Source: a virus
Strand: one strand, 5' to 3'
DNA: 25,024 nt
IMG/VR virus record: IMGVR_UViG_3300044634_000444
Location: 1-25,024 of that record
Shown piece after piece: positions 5,898 to 13,129 of this stretch. The notes below the pieces were generated by a model, which made no database searches, was not told the DNA's origin, and saw only the letters and a list, made by a program, of their open reading frames with translations. How positions within the stretch are numbered: the stretch's first letter is position 1; each line of letters opens with the position of its first letter. Made by a program: the position numbers and the translations under genes.

Positions 5898-8681
5898 ATG
5901 CCCCCTCCACGCCTCAAACGCAGTAATACCTCCGGTACTGTCCCTGCGTCATTAGAGGACGGGGAGATCGCCATCAACCAGGCGGATGGCCGGCTGTACC
6001 ATCGCACTGTCGCTGGCGGCGTGTCATCTTTCACAGCCGCTCCAAGCGATGGGAGCATAACGACTGTATCGATAGTAGACGGCAGCATCACCACGGCGAA
6101 GATTGCGAACTCGGCTGTCACGTATGCCCAAGTCCAGAACGTGTCTGCGACCGACAGGCTGCTTGGTCGCTCCTCCTCTGGGGCTGGTGTTGTCCAAGAA
6201 ATTATCTGCACAGCTTTTGCTAGAAGCATCTTGGATGATGTAGACGCTGCGGCAGGCAGGGCCACACTGGGGCTTGGCACTGCTGCCACGGCTGCAAGCA
6301 CTAGCTTTGCGGCTAGCTCCCACACACACGGGGCCAGCGAGATCGTCTCTGGCACCCTCGCAGACGCCCGCCTTTCTACCAATGTAGTGCTTACTGGCGA
6401 CTCACGCCTGACAAACGCTCGCACGCCAACCGCACATAGCAGCACCCACGCCGCTGGGGGAACAGACCCGTTGGCTCTGGCCATATCGCAGGTGACGAAT
6501 CTGCAGACCACGCTGGACGGCAAGCAGGCGTCGGGTTCCTACGCCCCTGCCACGCACACCCACACAGCCGCCCAAGTGTCCGGGCTCGCGGCCGTTGCGA
6601 CGAGCGGCTCCTACGTAGACCTAACCAACAAGCCTGCGATCCCTGCTGCCACCACCAGCGCTACGGACTTGGTATCTGGCACGCTTGCGGATGCTCGCCT
6701 GACGGCCAACGTAGTCCTGACGACAGACTCCCGCCTGACTAATGCCCGCACACCAACCGCCCATACGCACGGCAACCTGACCAACGCTGGGGCTATCGGG
6801 ACAACGTCAGGCGTGCCAATCATTACGACCACCTCTGGCGTTCTGGCTGCTGGCACATTCGGCACCGCAGCCGGGAGCTTTTGCCAAGGGAACGACTCTC
6901 GCCTGTCCGATGCCCGTGCGCCTACCACACACAACCACACTGCCTCACAGATCACAGACTTCGCCACGCAATCAGCTTTGTATGGCCCAGTGACCAGCGT
7001 CAACGGCCAAGCGGGGGCTGTAACCGTCTCCGGTGTCACTGACGGCGACAAGGGTGACATCACTGTCTCGGGCACCGGGGCGACATGGACGATTGACAAT
7101 AGCGCCGTCACATACGCCAAGCTCCAGAACGTCTCTGCGACCGACCGGCTCTTGGGCCGCTCCTCTGCGGGGGCCGGTGTGGTGCAAGAGATAGCCTGCA
7201 CAGCATTTGCCCGTAGTCTCTTGGATGATACAGACGCAGCAACCAGTCGAACAACCTTGGGGCTGGCCACTGTTGCAGCGACGGGCTCCTATGTCGATCT
7301 CTCCAACAAGCCTACTATCCCGGCAGCTACTACCAGTGCCACAGACTTGGTGTCTGGAACCTTGGCCGATGCTCGCCTGACGGCTAACGTGGTGCTTACA
7401 GGCGATGCGCGGCTTGCCAATGCCCGCACTCCAACCACTCACAAGGCGAGCCATGCAGTCGGCGGCGTGGATGCTTTGTCCCCCGCGGACATCGGCGCTG
7501 TCCCCTCGTCCGGCGGAACACTCACTGGCACTCTTACGCACGCCGCGGCGCAGACGTTTGTCTCTGCAGGTGGGTCTGCCGCGAGCCCGGCGTACTCGTT
7601 TACGGGTGATACCAACACCGGGATGTTTTCTTCTGCCGCCGACACACTTGGTCTGTCCACTGGTGAAGTGCAGCGGCTGCAGATCGATGCCAATGGGAAT
7701 GTGGGCATCGGCAACAACGCATTGAGTAACGTCCGCCTGACCGTGGCCTCCACGCTGACGAACGTGACCGGGTTCGGCATGCAGTGCAACACCGTCTCTG
7801 CAGCAACGAGCAATGGGGCCTATAGCGTATTTGGATCGCAAGCACAGGTAACCCACAACATCACTGCCGGTCTATCGAATACCGGCGTCTCCCGCGCGAT
7901 GTTTGTGTCTTGTGCCCGCAACAACGGGTTTTCGACAGACGCGGGGAGTCTAGGGTTTATACGCGGAATGGAGTTTCAATACGGCCACGGCAACACAAAT
8001 GCTGCGATAAGCCCCACAACGACACAGGTAATCGGACTGCAAATGGTGCCGCTGTTGGGCCCCGGAACGATGACAGAACTCTATGACATCTTTGTTGGCG
8101 CGCCCGCGCACGGCACAGGCACCATCGGAAATCATTTCTCCATATTCCAAGCAGCGGCGACCGCCAAGAACTATTTCGCTGGTCACGTTGGCATCGGGAC
8201 GACCACGCCCGCAACCAAGCTGGATGTCTCTGGTTCTATCCGCGCTTCGTCAGGCATCTTGTTCGGCGCTGACACGGCTGCGGCTAACACGCTGTCGGAC
8301 TACGAAGAGGGCACGTGGACTCCGGCGTTCACTACCGGCTTTTCGTCCGTGACCGTAACTGAGGCCCTCGGCCGGTACATCAAAATAGGCAAGACAGTCA
8401 CCGCTCATCTTCGGCTCAGCGTGAGCGCGTTCACGGGCAACGGAATGCCTGTTGGTGTTTCGCTGCCGTTCACTGCGGCGACTTCGACCTTTGGCGGTGG
8501 ATTCGTTCACTCCAGCAATGCCTTTCTCGCCACCGCCACGGCCCCGCCCATGGTAGGTGGGCCGGATTCGGGATCGTCCGGCGCTGTTTTAAGCAAGGCG
8601 ATTGGTGAAGGGTTCACGGCTAGCGATTTCAAAACTCCAAGCTGGACGATAGGGCTCACAGTTCTTTACACGGCAGGGTAA
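5898..8681 (+). CDS. Long repeat-rich tail-fibre protein, 927 aa
   Basis: The largest fibre of the cassette. Residues 1-36 are the shared attachment module (MPPPRLKRSNTSGTVPASL, EDGEIAINQADGRLYH). A long shaft follows with several copies of SGTLADARL...NVVLT...RLTNARTPT and four HxH motifs (HTHG, HTHT, HTHG, HNHT); in T4 gp37 HxH motifs coordinate iron along the fibre axis. A 48-residue block is present twice, at residues 71-118 and 401-448. Further on are two NVGIG-type motifs (near nt 7700 and 8190), the latter in the form HVGIGTTTPATKLDVSGS, then LSDYEEGTWTPAF (near 8296), which in many phage fibres precedes the C-terminal domain. No S74 chaperone catalytic domain is evident. The remaining ~120 residues are the likely tip. 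A 40-nt gap precedes it, with only an AGG at 5889-5892 as ribosome site. Confidence 0.85.
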   Translation: MPPPRLKRSNTSGTVPASLEDGEIAINQADGRLYHRTVAGGVSSFTAAPSDGSITTVSIVDGSITTAKIANSAVTYAQVQNVSATDRLLGRSSSGAGVVQEIICTAFARSILDDVDAAAGRATLGLGTAATAASTSFAASSHTHGASEIVSGTLADARLSTNVVLTGDSRLTNARTPTAHSSTHAAGGTDPLALAISQVTNLQTTLDGKQASGSYAPATHTHTAAQVSGLAAVATSGSYVDLTNKPAIPAATTSATDLVSGTLADARLTANVVLTTDSRLTNARTPTAHTHGNLTNAGAIGTTSGVPIITTTSGVLAAGTFGTAAGSFCQGNDSRLSDARAPTTHNHTASQITDFATQSALYGPVTSVNGQAGAVTVSGVTDGDKGDITVSGTGATWTIDNSAVTYAKLQNVSATDRLLGRSSAGAGVVQEIACTAFARSLLDDTDAATSRTTLGLATVAATGSYVDLSNKPTIPAATTSATDLVSGTLADARLTANVVLTGDARLANARTPTTHKASHAVGGVDALSPADIGAVPSSGGTLTGTLTHAAAQTFVSAGGSAASPAYSFTGDTNTGMFSSAADTLGLSTGEVQRLQIDANGNVGIGNNALSNVRLTVASTLTNVTGFGMQCNTVSAATSNGAYSVFGSQAQVTHNITAGLSNTGVSRAMFVSCARNNGFSTDAGSLGFIRGMEFQYGHGNTNAAISPTTTQVIGLQMVPLLGPGTMTELYDIFVGAPAHGTGTIGNHFSIFQAAATAKNYFAGHVGIGTTTPATKLDVSGSIRASSGILFGADTAAANTLSDYEEGTWTPAFTTGFSSVTVTEALGRYIKIGKTVTAHLRLSVSAFTGNGMPVGVSLPFTAATSTFGGGFVHSSNAFLATATAPPMVGGPDSGSSGAVLSKAIGEGFTASDFKTPSWTIGLTVLYTAG
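6108..6251 (+). repeat. 48-codon internal repeat of the long fibre, copy 1
   Basis: It encodes NSAVTYA, QNVSATDRLLGRSS, GAGVVQEI and FARSILDD in order. The same order occurs in the second copy at 7098-7241. Amino-acid identity is high, while many third codon positions differ, so the duplication is old or kept by selection on the protein. Confidence 0.8.
7098..7241 (+). repeat. 48-codon internal repeat of the long fibre, copy 2
   Basis: Second copy of the block at 6108-6251: NSAVTYA, QNVSATDRLLGRSS, GAGVVQEI and FARSLLDD. Both copies are followed by a short R-x-TLGL segment, suggesting that the repeating unit is a shaft subdomain. Confidence 0.8.
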
Positions 8682-8683
8682 CT

Positions 8684-8932
8684 ATGGCACTTACGCAAAG
8701 TTCAGAAGTAGACCGGGTGGAAGTGGTGGGCGTGTATCGCTCCGTCCAAGTGCGAGAGTCCATCATCGTCCGCGACGGTGACAAGGAGATTGCAAGCAAC
8801 TTCCATCGCCACATCATCAATCCCGGTGATGATTACTCGGCCGAAACTCCGCTTGTCCGGGCCGTATGCGCGGCCGCGCATACTGAGGAAGTGGTTGCCG
8901 CATACCAAGCCAGCCTGGGCGAGCAGGCGTGA
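8684..8932 (+). CDS. Small phage protein of unknown function, 82 aa
   Basis: ATG 8684 lies two bases after the fibre's TAA, with AGGGTAA just upstream as ribosome site. The product starts MALTQSSEVDRVEVVGVYRS, has a beta-rich N-terminal half (VQVRESIIVRDGDKEIA), a FHRHIINPGDD segment, and a helical C-terminus ending TEEVVAAYQASLGEQA. From memory this is a common small protein beside tail genes of marine and freshwater phages, with no known role; its fold looks like a small structural or assembly protein. The stop is TGA followed by C, and the same frame continues to look coding for 32 more codons. Confidence 0.75.
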   Translation: MALTQSSEVDRVEVVGVYRSVQVRESIIVRDGDKEIASNFHRHIINPGDDYSAETPLVRAVCAAAHTEEVVAAYQASLGEQA

Positions 8933-9129
8933 CCGTGCTGGCAGACTGTTCTGAACCGAACGCCAGAACTGCTCCAGGCGTACCAAGACCGCACTTCCGG
9001 GGGCAAACACCAACAGCGCGTGTACGCCTAGCCGCCCTCGCAGGCCACTAGCCTATAGAGGAAAGCCCAGTCTTGGAGGGCCATTCCAACGCTGTCCGCT
9101 GCTGCCCCCCCGGAGCCTGAGCCTGACGT
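8933..9129 (+). other. 197-nt spacer with in-frame coding-like sequence interrupted by stops
   Basis: There is no ORF with a normal start and good ribosome site here. In the frame of the upstream gene, after its TGA, 32 codons read QTVLNRTPELLQAYQDRTSG and then GKHQQRVYA to TAG 9029-9031. Then come 8 codons to TAG 9056-9058, then 24 codons (including SWRAIPTLSAAAPPEPEPDV) to a TGA at 9131-9133 that overlaps the next ATG. Codons of the first segment have high GC3, as in neighbouring genes. A GTG-started 40-codon alternative at 8929-9051 in another frame has poorer codon use. GCCCTC at 9034-9039 can pair with GAGGGC at 9076-9081, and AGGC can pair with GCCT around 9042-9054. The spacer may be a decayed gene, a readthrough extension, or a structured untranslated segment. 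Confidence 0.4.
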
Positions 9130-10272
9130 ATGACTCTCCTGACTTACTACGACGCGGTCGAACATCTCATCACCAGCAGTTCGGGTGGCCCGCAGGATGC
9201 GGAGCAGACCGACATCCGCACATCCATCCAGCGCGCCTACAGCGAACTCTCAACGATCCGTGACTGGAACTACTACCAGACTCACGGCCGGATTCGGTTC
9301 TCCATCAACTGGTACGGCTCGGTTACCTACAGCCAAGACACAAGGTTCTTCGACCTGTCGTCTGGGGACGCATTCCCGACCAACTCGGTGCTGTCGCGCA
9401 TGCGACTCAACAACACGGTCGCCAAGATCGCCACCCGCGTCAGCAGCACCCGACTGCTGTGCGACCCGATCCTGACTCCATCCAGCGATTTCCTCAATCC
9501 CACAGCAGCCACGCTGTACCAAGACACCTTCCCCCTGCCGTCCGACTTCCGGTCGCTGGACTCCCCAATCGACCATGTCGCTTGGACGCGGTTCATCTAC
9601 GTGTCGGCCGACCAAGCGATGAAGCTGGAGAACGCTAACAACCTTGCAGGACCGCCGCATGCGTGGACGGTCATCAAGGATCCGCATGGCACTGGGTGGG
9701 CGATTAAGGTCGTTGGGTATCCGGTCGCCAACTCCAACTTGGACTTCACGTATCGCCGCCTGCCGCGCCGCCTGCGGATCTCGGGCCATGAGGCTAGCTC
9801 GCGTCAGGGCACGGTGACCATCGCTGGCACGGCCGTCACTGGCACGGGCACTGCCTTCACAGCCGCCATGGTTGGTTCGGTCATGCGAGTGGGCACCGCC
9901 ACTGATTTCCCAGGCAGCGATGGATCGCTTCTCCCCTACCAAGGAGAGGCAGTTATCGCATCAGTCGCCAGCGCCACCTCTTGCACGTTGGCCACCTCCC
10001 TTACGGCAACGGGGGCGAAGTACCTCGTCACCGACATAGTGGACATGTCGCCTGGGATGAATAACGGATTCTTGTCCTGTGCTGCGTATTGGCTGGCCCG
10101 CACGCGCAACACCAAGCCGGACAACGCCTTCGCCATGTACCAGCGGGACTTGCGTCTGGCCATGGAGTCTGATGCCCTCACTCCGTTCCAGCAGCCGCAG
10201 CGAGTGATCTTCGATGCTATGGCGTGGAGGACGCCGCTGCAGGCCGACAACTTCGATGGAGGTAATCCATGA
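9130..10272 (+). CDS. Probable head-tail adaptor / neck protein, 380 aa
   Basis: The N-terminal half is helical and aromatic (LTYYDAVEHLI, DIRTSIQRAYSELSTIRDWN), which is typical of phage adaptor proteins with a packed helical bundle that docks under the portal. The centre reads QDTFPLPSDFRSLDSPIDHV, and a Thr/Gly-rich small beta domain follows (about residues 225-300: GTVTIAGTAVTGTGTAFTAA, MVGSVMRVGT). The C-terminus returns to helix (LARTRNTKPDNAFAMYQRDL). Helical bundle plus inserted beta domain, and position directly before the nozzle gene, match the P22 gp4 / T7 gp11 class functionally, but no signature proves it. It ends NFDGGNP, sharing the DGG tail seen in two fibre genes. Its stop overlaps the next start (ATGA at 10269-10272). 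Confidence 0.55.
   Translation: MTLLTYYDAVEHLITSSSGGPQDAEQTDIRTSIQRAYSELSTIRDWNYYQTHGRIRFSINWYGSVTYSQDTRFFDLSSGDAFPTNSVLSRMRLNNTVAKIATRVSSTRLLCDPILTPSSDFLNPTAATLYQDTFPLPSDFRSLDSPIDHVAWTRFIYVSADQAMKLENANNLAGPPHAWTVIKDPHGTGWAIKVVGYPVANSNLDFTYRRLPRRLRISGHEASSRQGTVTIAGTAVTGTGTAFTAAMVGSVMRVGTATDFPGSDGSLLPYQGEAVIASVASATSCTLATSLTATGAKYLVTDIVDMSPGMNNGFLSCAAYWLARTRNTKPDNAFAMYQRDLRLAMESDALTPFQQPQRVIFDAMAWRTPLQADNFDGGNP
10258..10262 (+). promoter_or_regulatory. Shine-Dalgarno GGAGG for the ORF at 10269
   Basis: GGAGG in the codons of the adaptor's C-terminal DGG lies 6 nt before ATG 10269. It fixes the start of the 91-residue hub N-terminal ORF. Confidence 0.6.
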
Positions 10273-10544
10273 TCGTCATCGACAAATGGGCTGGGCTGGT
10301 CACAAACGCCTCGCCGTATTCCATACCTCCCGGCTCAACGGTACAGCAAGTCAACCTGCAGTGCTTGGTGCCGGGGAAGCTCACTGTGCGCGCTGGCCTG
10401 TCGCCCATCACGTTTACTTCTGCCGACTCCACGGCATCTCCTGTTGTGTCAGCCTTCCGATACCAGAGCGGCACACAAGAGCATCTCGTCTACCAAGACT
10501 CGGCCGGACGCATCTACTCCTCCGTGAAGACAGGCAGCGCCTAA
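10269..10544 (+). CDS. N-terminal part of tail hub/nozzle protein, separate ORF, 91 aa
   Basis: The product starts MIVIDKWAGLVTNASPYSIP and contains VNLQCLVPGKLTVRAGL (about residues 28-44), then VVSAFRYQSGTQEHLVYQD and RIYSSVKTGSA. The pattern 'N-x(n)-PGKLxxRxGL' is the usual beginning of T7 gp12 / P22 gp10-like nozzle proteins, where it forms the first strands of the platform before the beta-propeller. Here the frame ends at TAA 10542-10544, and the following ORF, which carries the rest of such a protein, starts at the overlapping TAATG one frame back. The two products probably form one functional hub, either as two chains or through a rare frameshift. No classic slippery heptamer is evident near the junction. 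Confidence 0.7.
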   Translation: MIVIDKWAGLVTNASPYSIPPGSTVQQVNLQCLVPGKLTVRAGLSPITFTSADSTASPVVSAFRYQSGTQEHLVYQDSAGRIYSSVKTGSA

Positions 10545-13129
10545 TGACCTATCTGGCCCAGCGTCGATCCGGCCAAGTCGTCTCAATCTCAATAACCACT
10601 GGCGGTTCCGGGTACACCGCTCCACCTTCAGTGAGCTTTTCTGGCGGCGGCGGCACGGGCGCTGTCGGACTTGCCCACATGGCCGGTACGCAGGTTGAGT
10701 CTGTTGTTATCACCAATGGTGGAACAGGCTACACATCCGCCCCCACGGTCACTCTCTCTGGCAATGCCTTGGCGTCCGCGAGCGTCTACGCGGGATCTAT
10801 CATCCCGGCGTCGTTTGTCCGCTCCCGCTTCAATGATCTGTACGTGTTCGATGGCATGGGCCGCGGCCTGCGCTGGGATGGCTCCGCAGGCACCATGCAG
10901 CCAATCGGGTTGCAGAAGCCCTACAAGGGACCGGCAGTCGCTATCGCAAGTTCATCAATGGCTGGCTATGTGGATGCGGTCAATGTCGTCAGCCCCGGCA
11001 ACGGCTACTCGGTCGCTCCGACAGTCACGTTCTCTGGCGGCTCCCCAACCACCACTGCAGTGGCGCGTGCGGATGTCGCTGGCGGAAGGGTTGTCGGCAT
11101 CACCATCTCGGAGCCTGGGGCGGGCTACACATCTGCTCCAGCCGTGTCCCTGAGCGTCAGCAATGCGGCTGGTGCGACGTTCTCTGTTGGCGTCTCTGGA
11201 TCTGTGCAGGCCGTAACTGTGGTCAATGGCGGCACGGGCTATACCTCCACTCCCACGGTGGTGTTCTCCAGTGCGCAGGGTCTGACCGGCGCGAACGCTG
11301 TCGTCACCGTATCGGACACTGGCGTTATCTCGGCCGTAGACCTTCGCTCTGGCGGCAAGGGAGCGACTGGCGCTGTGACTGCTTCGCTGACTGGAGGCGG
11401 TGGTGCGGGTGCCGTCCTGTCTGTCGGCATGCAGTACGGGGTAGCGGCGGTGACGGTCACCAACGGCGGGACCGGCTTTCTCTCGCCGCCCACCATCTCA
11501 TTTCAGCCCGACCCCACCGACGATACAGCCTCTGCAGCCGCGGCCACTGCGGCGGTGTCCGGCGGAAGCATAACGAAGGTATCTGTCTATGGCGCTGGCA
11601 GCTACGCCTTGCCGCCGACTGTGGCGCTTGGCGACTACAACGCCACTGCCACCGCGACTGTCTCCAACGTCCTGCGCGGCAAGTATAAGTGCGCGATCCG
11701 ATACATCGACTCCACGCCAGAGAAGTTCCGCGGCCCGATCAGTTCTTCGATTTCGGAACTGGTTGAGGTTGACGTTCAAAACGGTGCGTCCTCTTTGACC
11801 TGGACGCTTGCGCACGCGGGGCTGGACGACCGTGTCACTGCCGTAGAGTTGTGGCGCACCACCTCCGACCAAAGCGTCCTGCTGTTCCGCGTGGCGAAGA
11901 TCCTGCGGTCGGCCGGGAATTTTACTGGCACGTTCACCGATACGTTCACTGACGAGCAGCTGTCTGATGCGGAGCGCGATGGCTACGGCTTGCTGCCTGT
12001 GACGCTGCCTAGCGGCCAGCTGAACGCCCGCCGGTTTGGAGTGCCTCCCGGGAATTTCTCAGTGGCGTGCATGTTCCAAGACCGCTGCTGGCTGGCCGTG
12101 GATACGACCGGCGAGAAACCCAACAGCCTCTACTTCTCAGAGGTGGACGAGCCAGAATCCATCCCCTTGGAAAATGAGCTTGTTGTCCAGGAGAACGCTG
12201 GCGACTCCGATGCAGTGGTGGCCCTCATCCCTCTTGGCTCATTTCTAGTCGCCGCCCAGTCCCGGCACCTATACAAGCTGAACTACGTGGCCCAGCCAGT
12301 GCTGGATGCCAGCATCATGCTGGTGGCCTACCGCGGCGTGCTGAACAGCCGCTGCTGGGATGTGATGGGCGGCGTGGCTTTCATTGCGGATAGCTACGGG
12401 ATGTACGTATTTGACGGCCAGGGCGACCAGCCTATCTCCGTGCCGGTGGACAACTACTGGCGTGACGGCATCATCGACTTCTCAAAGTCCGCGCTGTTTT
12501 TTGTGCGGGCCGACTTGGCCACCAAGGTTGTCCGATTCTTCTACTGCAACTCCACAGACTCCTCGCCCGCCCGCGCGCTGTGCTACTCGGTAACTACCAA
12601 GTCTTGGTGGGACGAGCAGTACGCAGTGCCACTGACTGCAGCGGCACCCTATGCAGTTGGCGGGCAGCAGGGGGTTGCGTACGCCGCGTCTGGCTTCGTA
12701 CGCATGGCTGGTTACTCGGACAACGGCACGGCCATCCCGTACAGCTTCCGTTCCGGCAACATGGAGCTAGTGAATGAGGACAGCAGGCAGGCCGTGAGCG
12801 TACTGTACACGCCGACTACTGGCGATGCCCCGCTCTCGCTGTCTCGCTACTTCAACGGCTCCGATACCCCGCGTCCGAATGCCGTTGCCAGTGATCGGGG
12901 GGATGGGTTTGTCCCAGTCGTCCCGGGCGCGGAGTCCGTTTTGAACATGAAACGCACCCGCTCTACTCTCGGGGAGGCGAGCGGTGTTGCACGCGCCATG
13001 TTCAGCGGCGGCAATGAAGAGCGCTCTGCCGGTGCCGACAGGCATGTCGCCGTAGCGTTTGCCGGTACTCAGTCGTCGTCCGCGAACACTCCTTCCATAC
13101 ACACGGTCGTTGTGGAGGGTGCGAAGTAG
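10544..13129 (+). CDS. Tail hub/nozzle beta-propeller protein with GxGYT repeat insertions, 861 aa
   Basis: ATG 10544 overlaps the previous stop (TAATG). The open frame extends upstream to 10214, but that part only shadows the two preceding genes. Residues 11-372 contain eight units of about 30-45 residues with the core GxGYTxxPxV(T/S)xSGG; the last three are degenerate. Between units two and three (residues 91-129) lies NDLYVFDGMGRGLRWDG, a strand pattern of the hub itself. After residue 378 come KYKCAIRYIDSTPEKFRGP, VELWRTTSDQSVLLFR, NSLYFSEVDEPESIPLENEL, SFLVAAQSRHLYKL and VAFIADSYGMYVFDGQGDQ, typical of P22 gp10 / T7 gp12-like propeller proteins that close the tail and gate DNA. The C-terminal ~130 residues are a further beta domain. 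Location: tip of the short tail, holding fibres. Confidence 0.7.
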   Translation: MTYLAQRRSGQVVSISITTGGSGYTAPPSVSFSGGGGTGAVGLAHMAGTQVESVVITNGGTGYTSAPTVTLSGNALASASVYAGSIIPASFVRSRFNDLYVFDGMGRGLRWDGSAGTMQPIGLQKPYKGPAVAIASSSMAGYVDAVNVVSPGNGYSVAPTVTFSGGSPTTTAVARADVAGGRVVGITISEPGAGYTSAPAVSLSVSNAAGATFSVGVSGSVQAVTVVNGGTGYTSTPTVVFSSAQGLTGANAVVTVSDTGVISAVDLRSGGKGATGAVTASLTGGGGAGAVLSVGMQYGVAAVTVTNGGTGFLSPPTISFQPDPTDDTASAAAATAAVSGGSITKVSVYGAGSYALPPTVALGDYNATATATVSNVLRGKYKCAIRYIDSTPEKFRGPISSSISELVEVDVQNGASSLTWTLAHAGLDDRVTAVELWRTTSDQSVLLFRVAKILRSAGNFTGTFTDTFTDEQLSDAERDGYGLLPVTLPSGQLNARRFGVPPGNFSVACMFQDRCWLAVDTTGEKPNSLYFSEVDEPESIPLENELVVQENAGDSDAVVALIPLGSFLVAAQSRHLYKLNYVAQPVLDASIMLVAYRGVLNSRCWDVMGGVAFIADSYGMYVFDGQGDQPISVPVDNYWRDGIIDFSKSALFFVRADLATKVVRFFYCNSTDSSPARALCYSVTTKSWWDEQYAVPLTAAAPYAVGGQQGVAYAASGFVRMAGYSDNGTAIPYSFRSGNMELVNEDSRQAVSVLYTPTTGDAPLSLSRYFNGSDTPRPNAVASDRGDGFVPVVPGAESVLNMKRTRSTLGEASGVARAMFSGGNEERSAGADRHVAVAFAGTQSSSANTPSIHTVVVEGAK
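10574..11659 (+). repeat. Eight GxGYT-type repeats in the hub protein
   Basis: The units begin near codons for ISITTGGSGYTAPP, VVITNGGTGYTSAP, VNVVSPGNGYSVAP, ITISEPGAGYTSAP, VTVVNGGTGYTSTP, VDLRSGGKGATGAV, VTVTNGGTGFLSPP and VSVYGAGSYALPP. Units 1-2 span about 10574-10780 and units 3-8 about 10976-11659, with hub sequence between. Spacing varies, so this is a protein repeat rather than a DNA tandem array. Confidence 0.85.

Noticed and set aside
5873-7856. Several long minus-strand frames (216, 219 and 294 codons) under the long fibre
   Set aside because: They mirror the repetitive codons of the fibre, have no ribosome sites in sensible places, and their products are low-complexity Ala/Val/Ser text.
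1671-9058. General reassignment of TAG to an amino acid
   Set aside because: TAG is used as a normal terminator by many genes here (for example those ending at 3662, 5857, 13129, 16253, 19441, 21021 and 24806) with starts and ribosome sites directly after, so a genome-wide recoding is not supported.
10214-10543. Upstream extension of the hub ORF to an ATG at 10214
   Set aside because: The extension overlaps the adaptor gene's end and the whole 91-residue ORF in another frame; its translation is Arg/His/Cys-rich shadow text, while the TAATG at 10542-10546 gives a normal coupled start.
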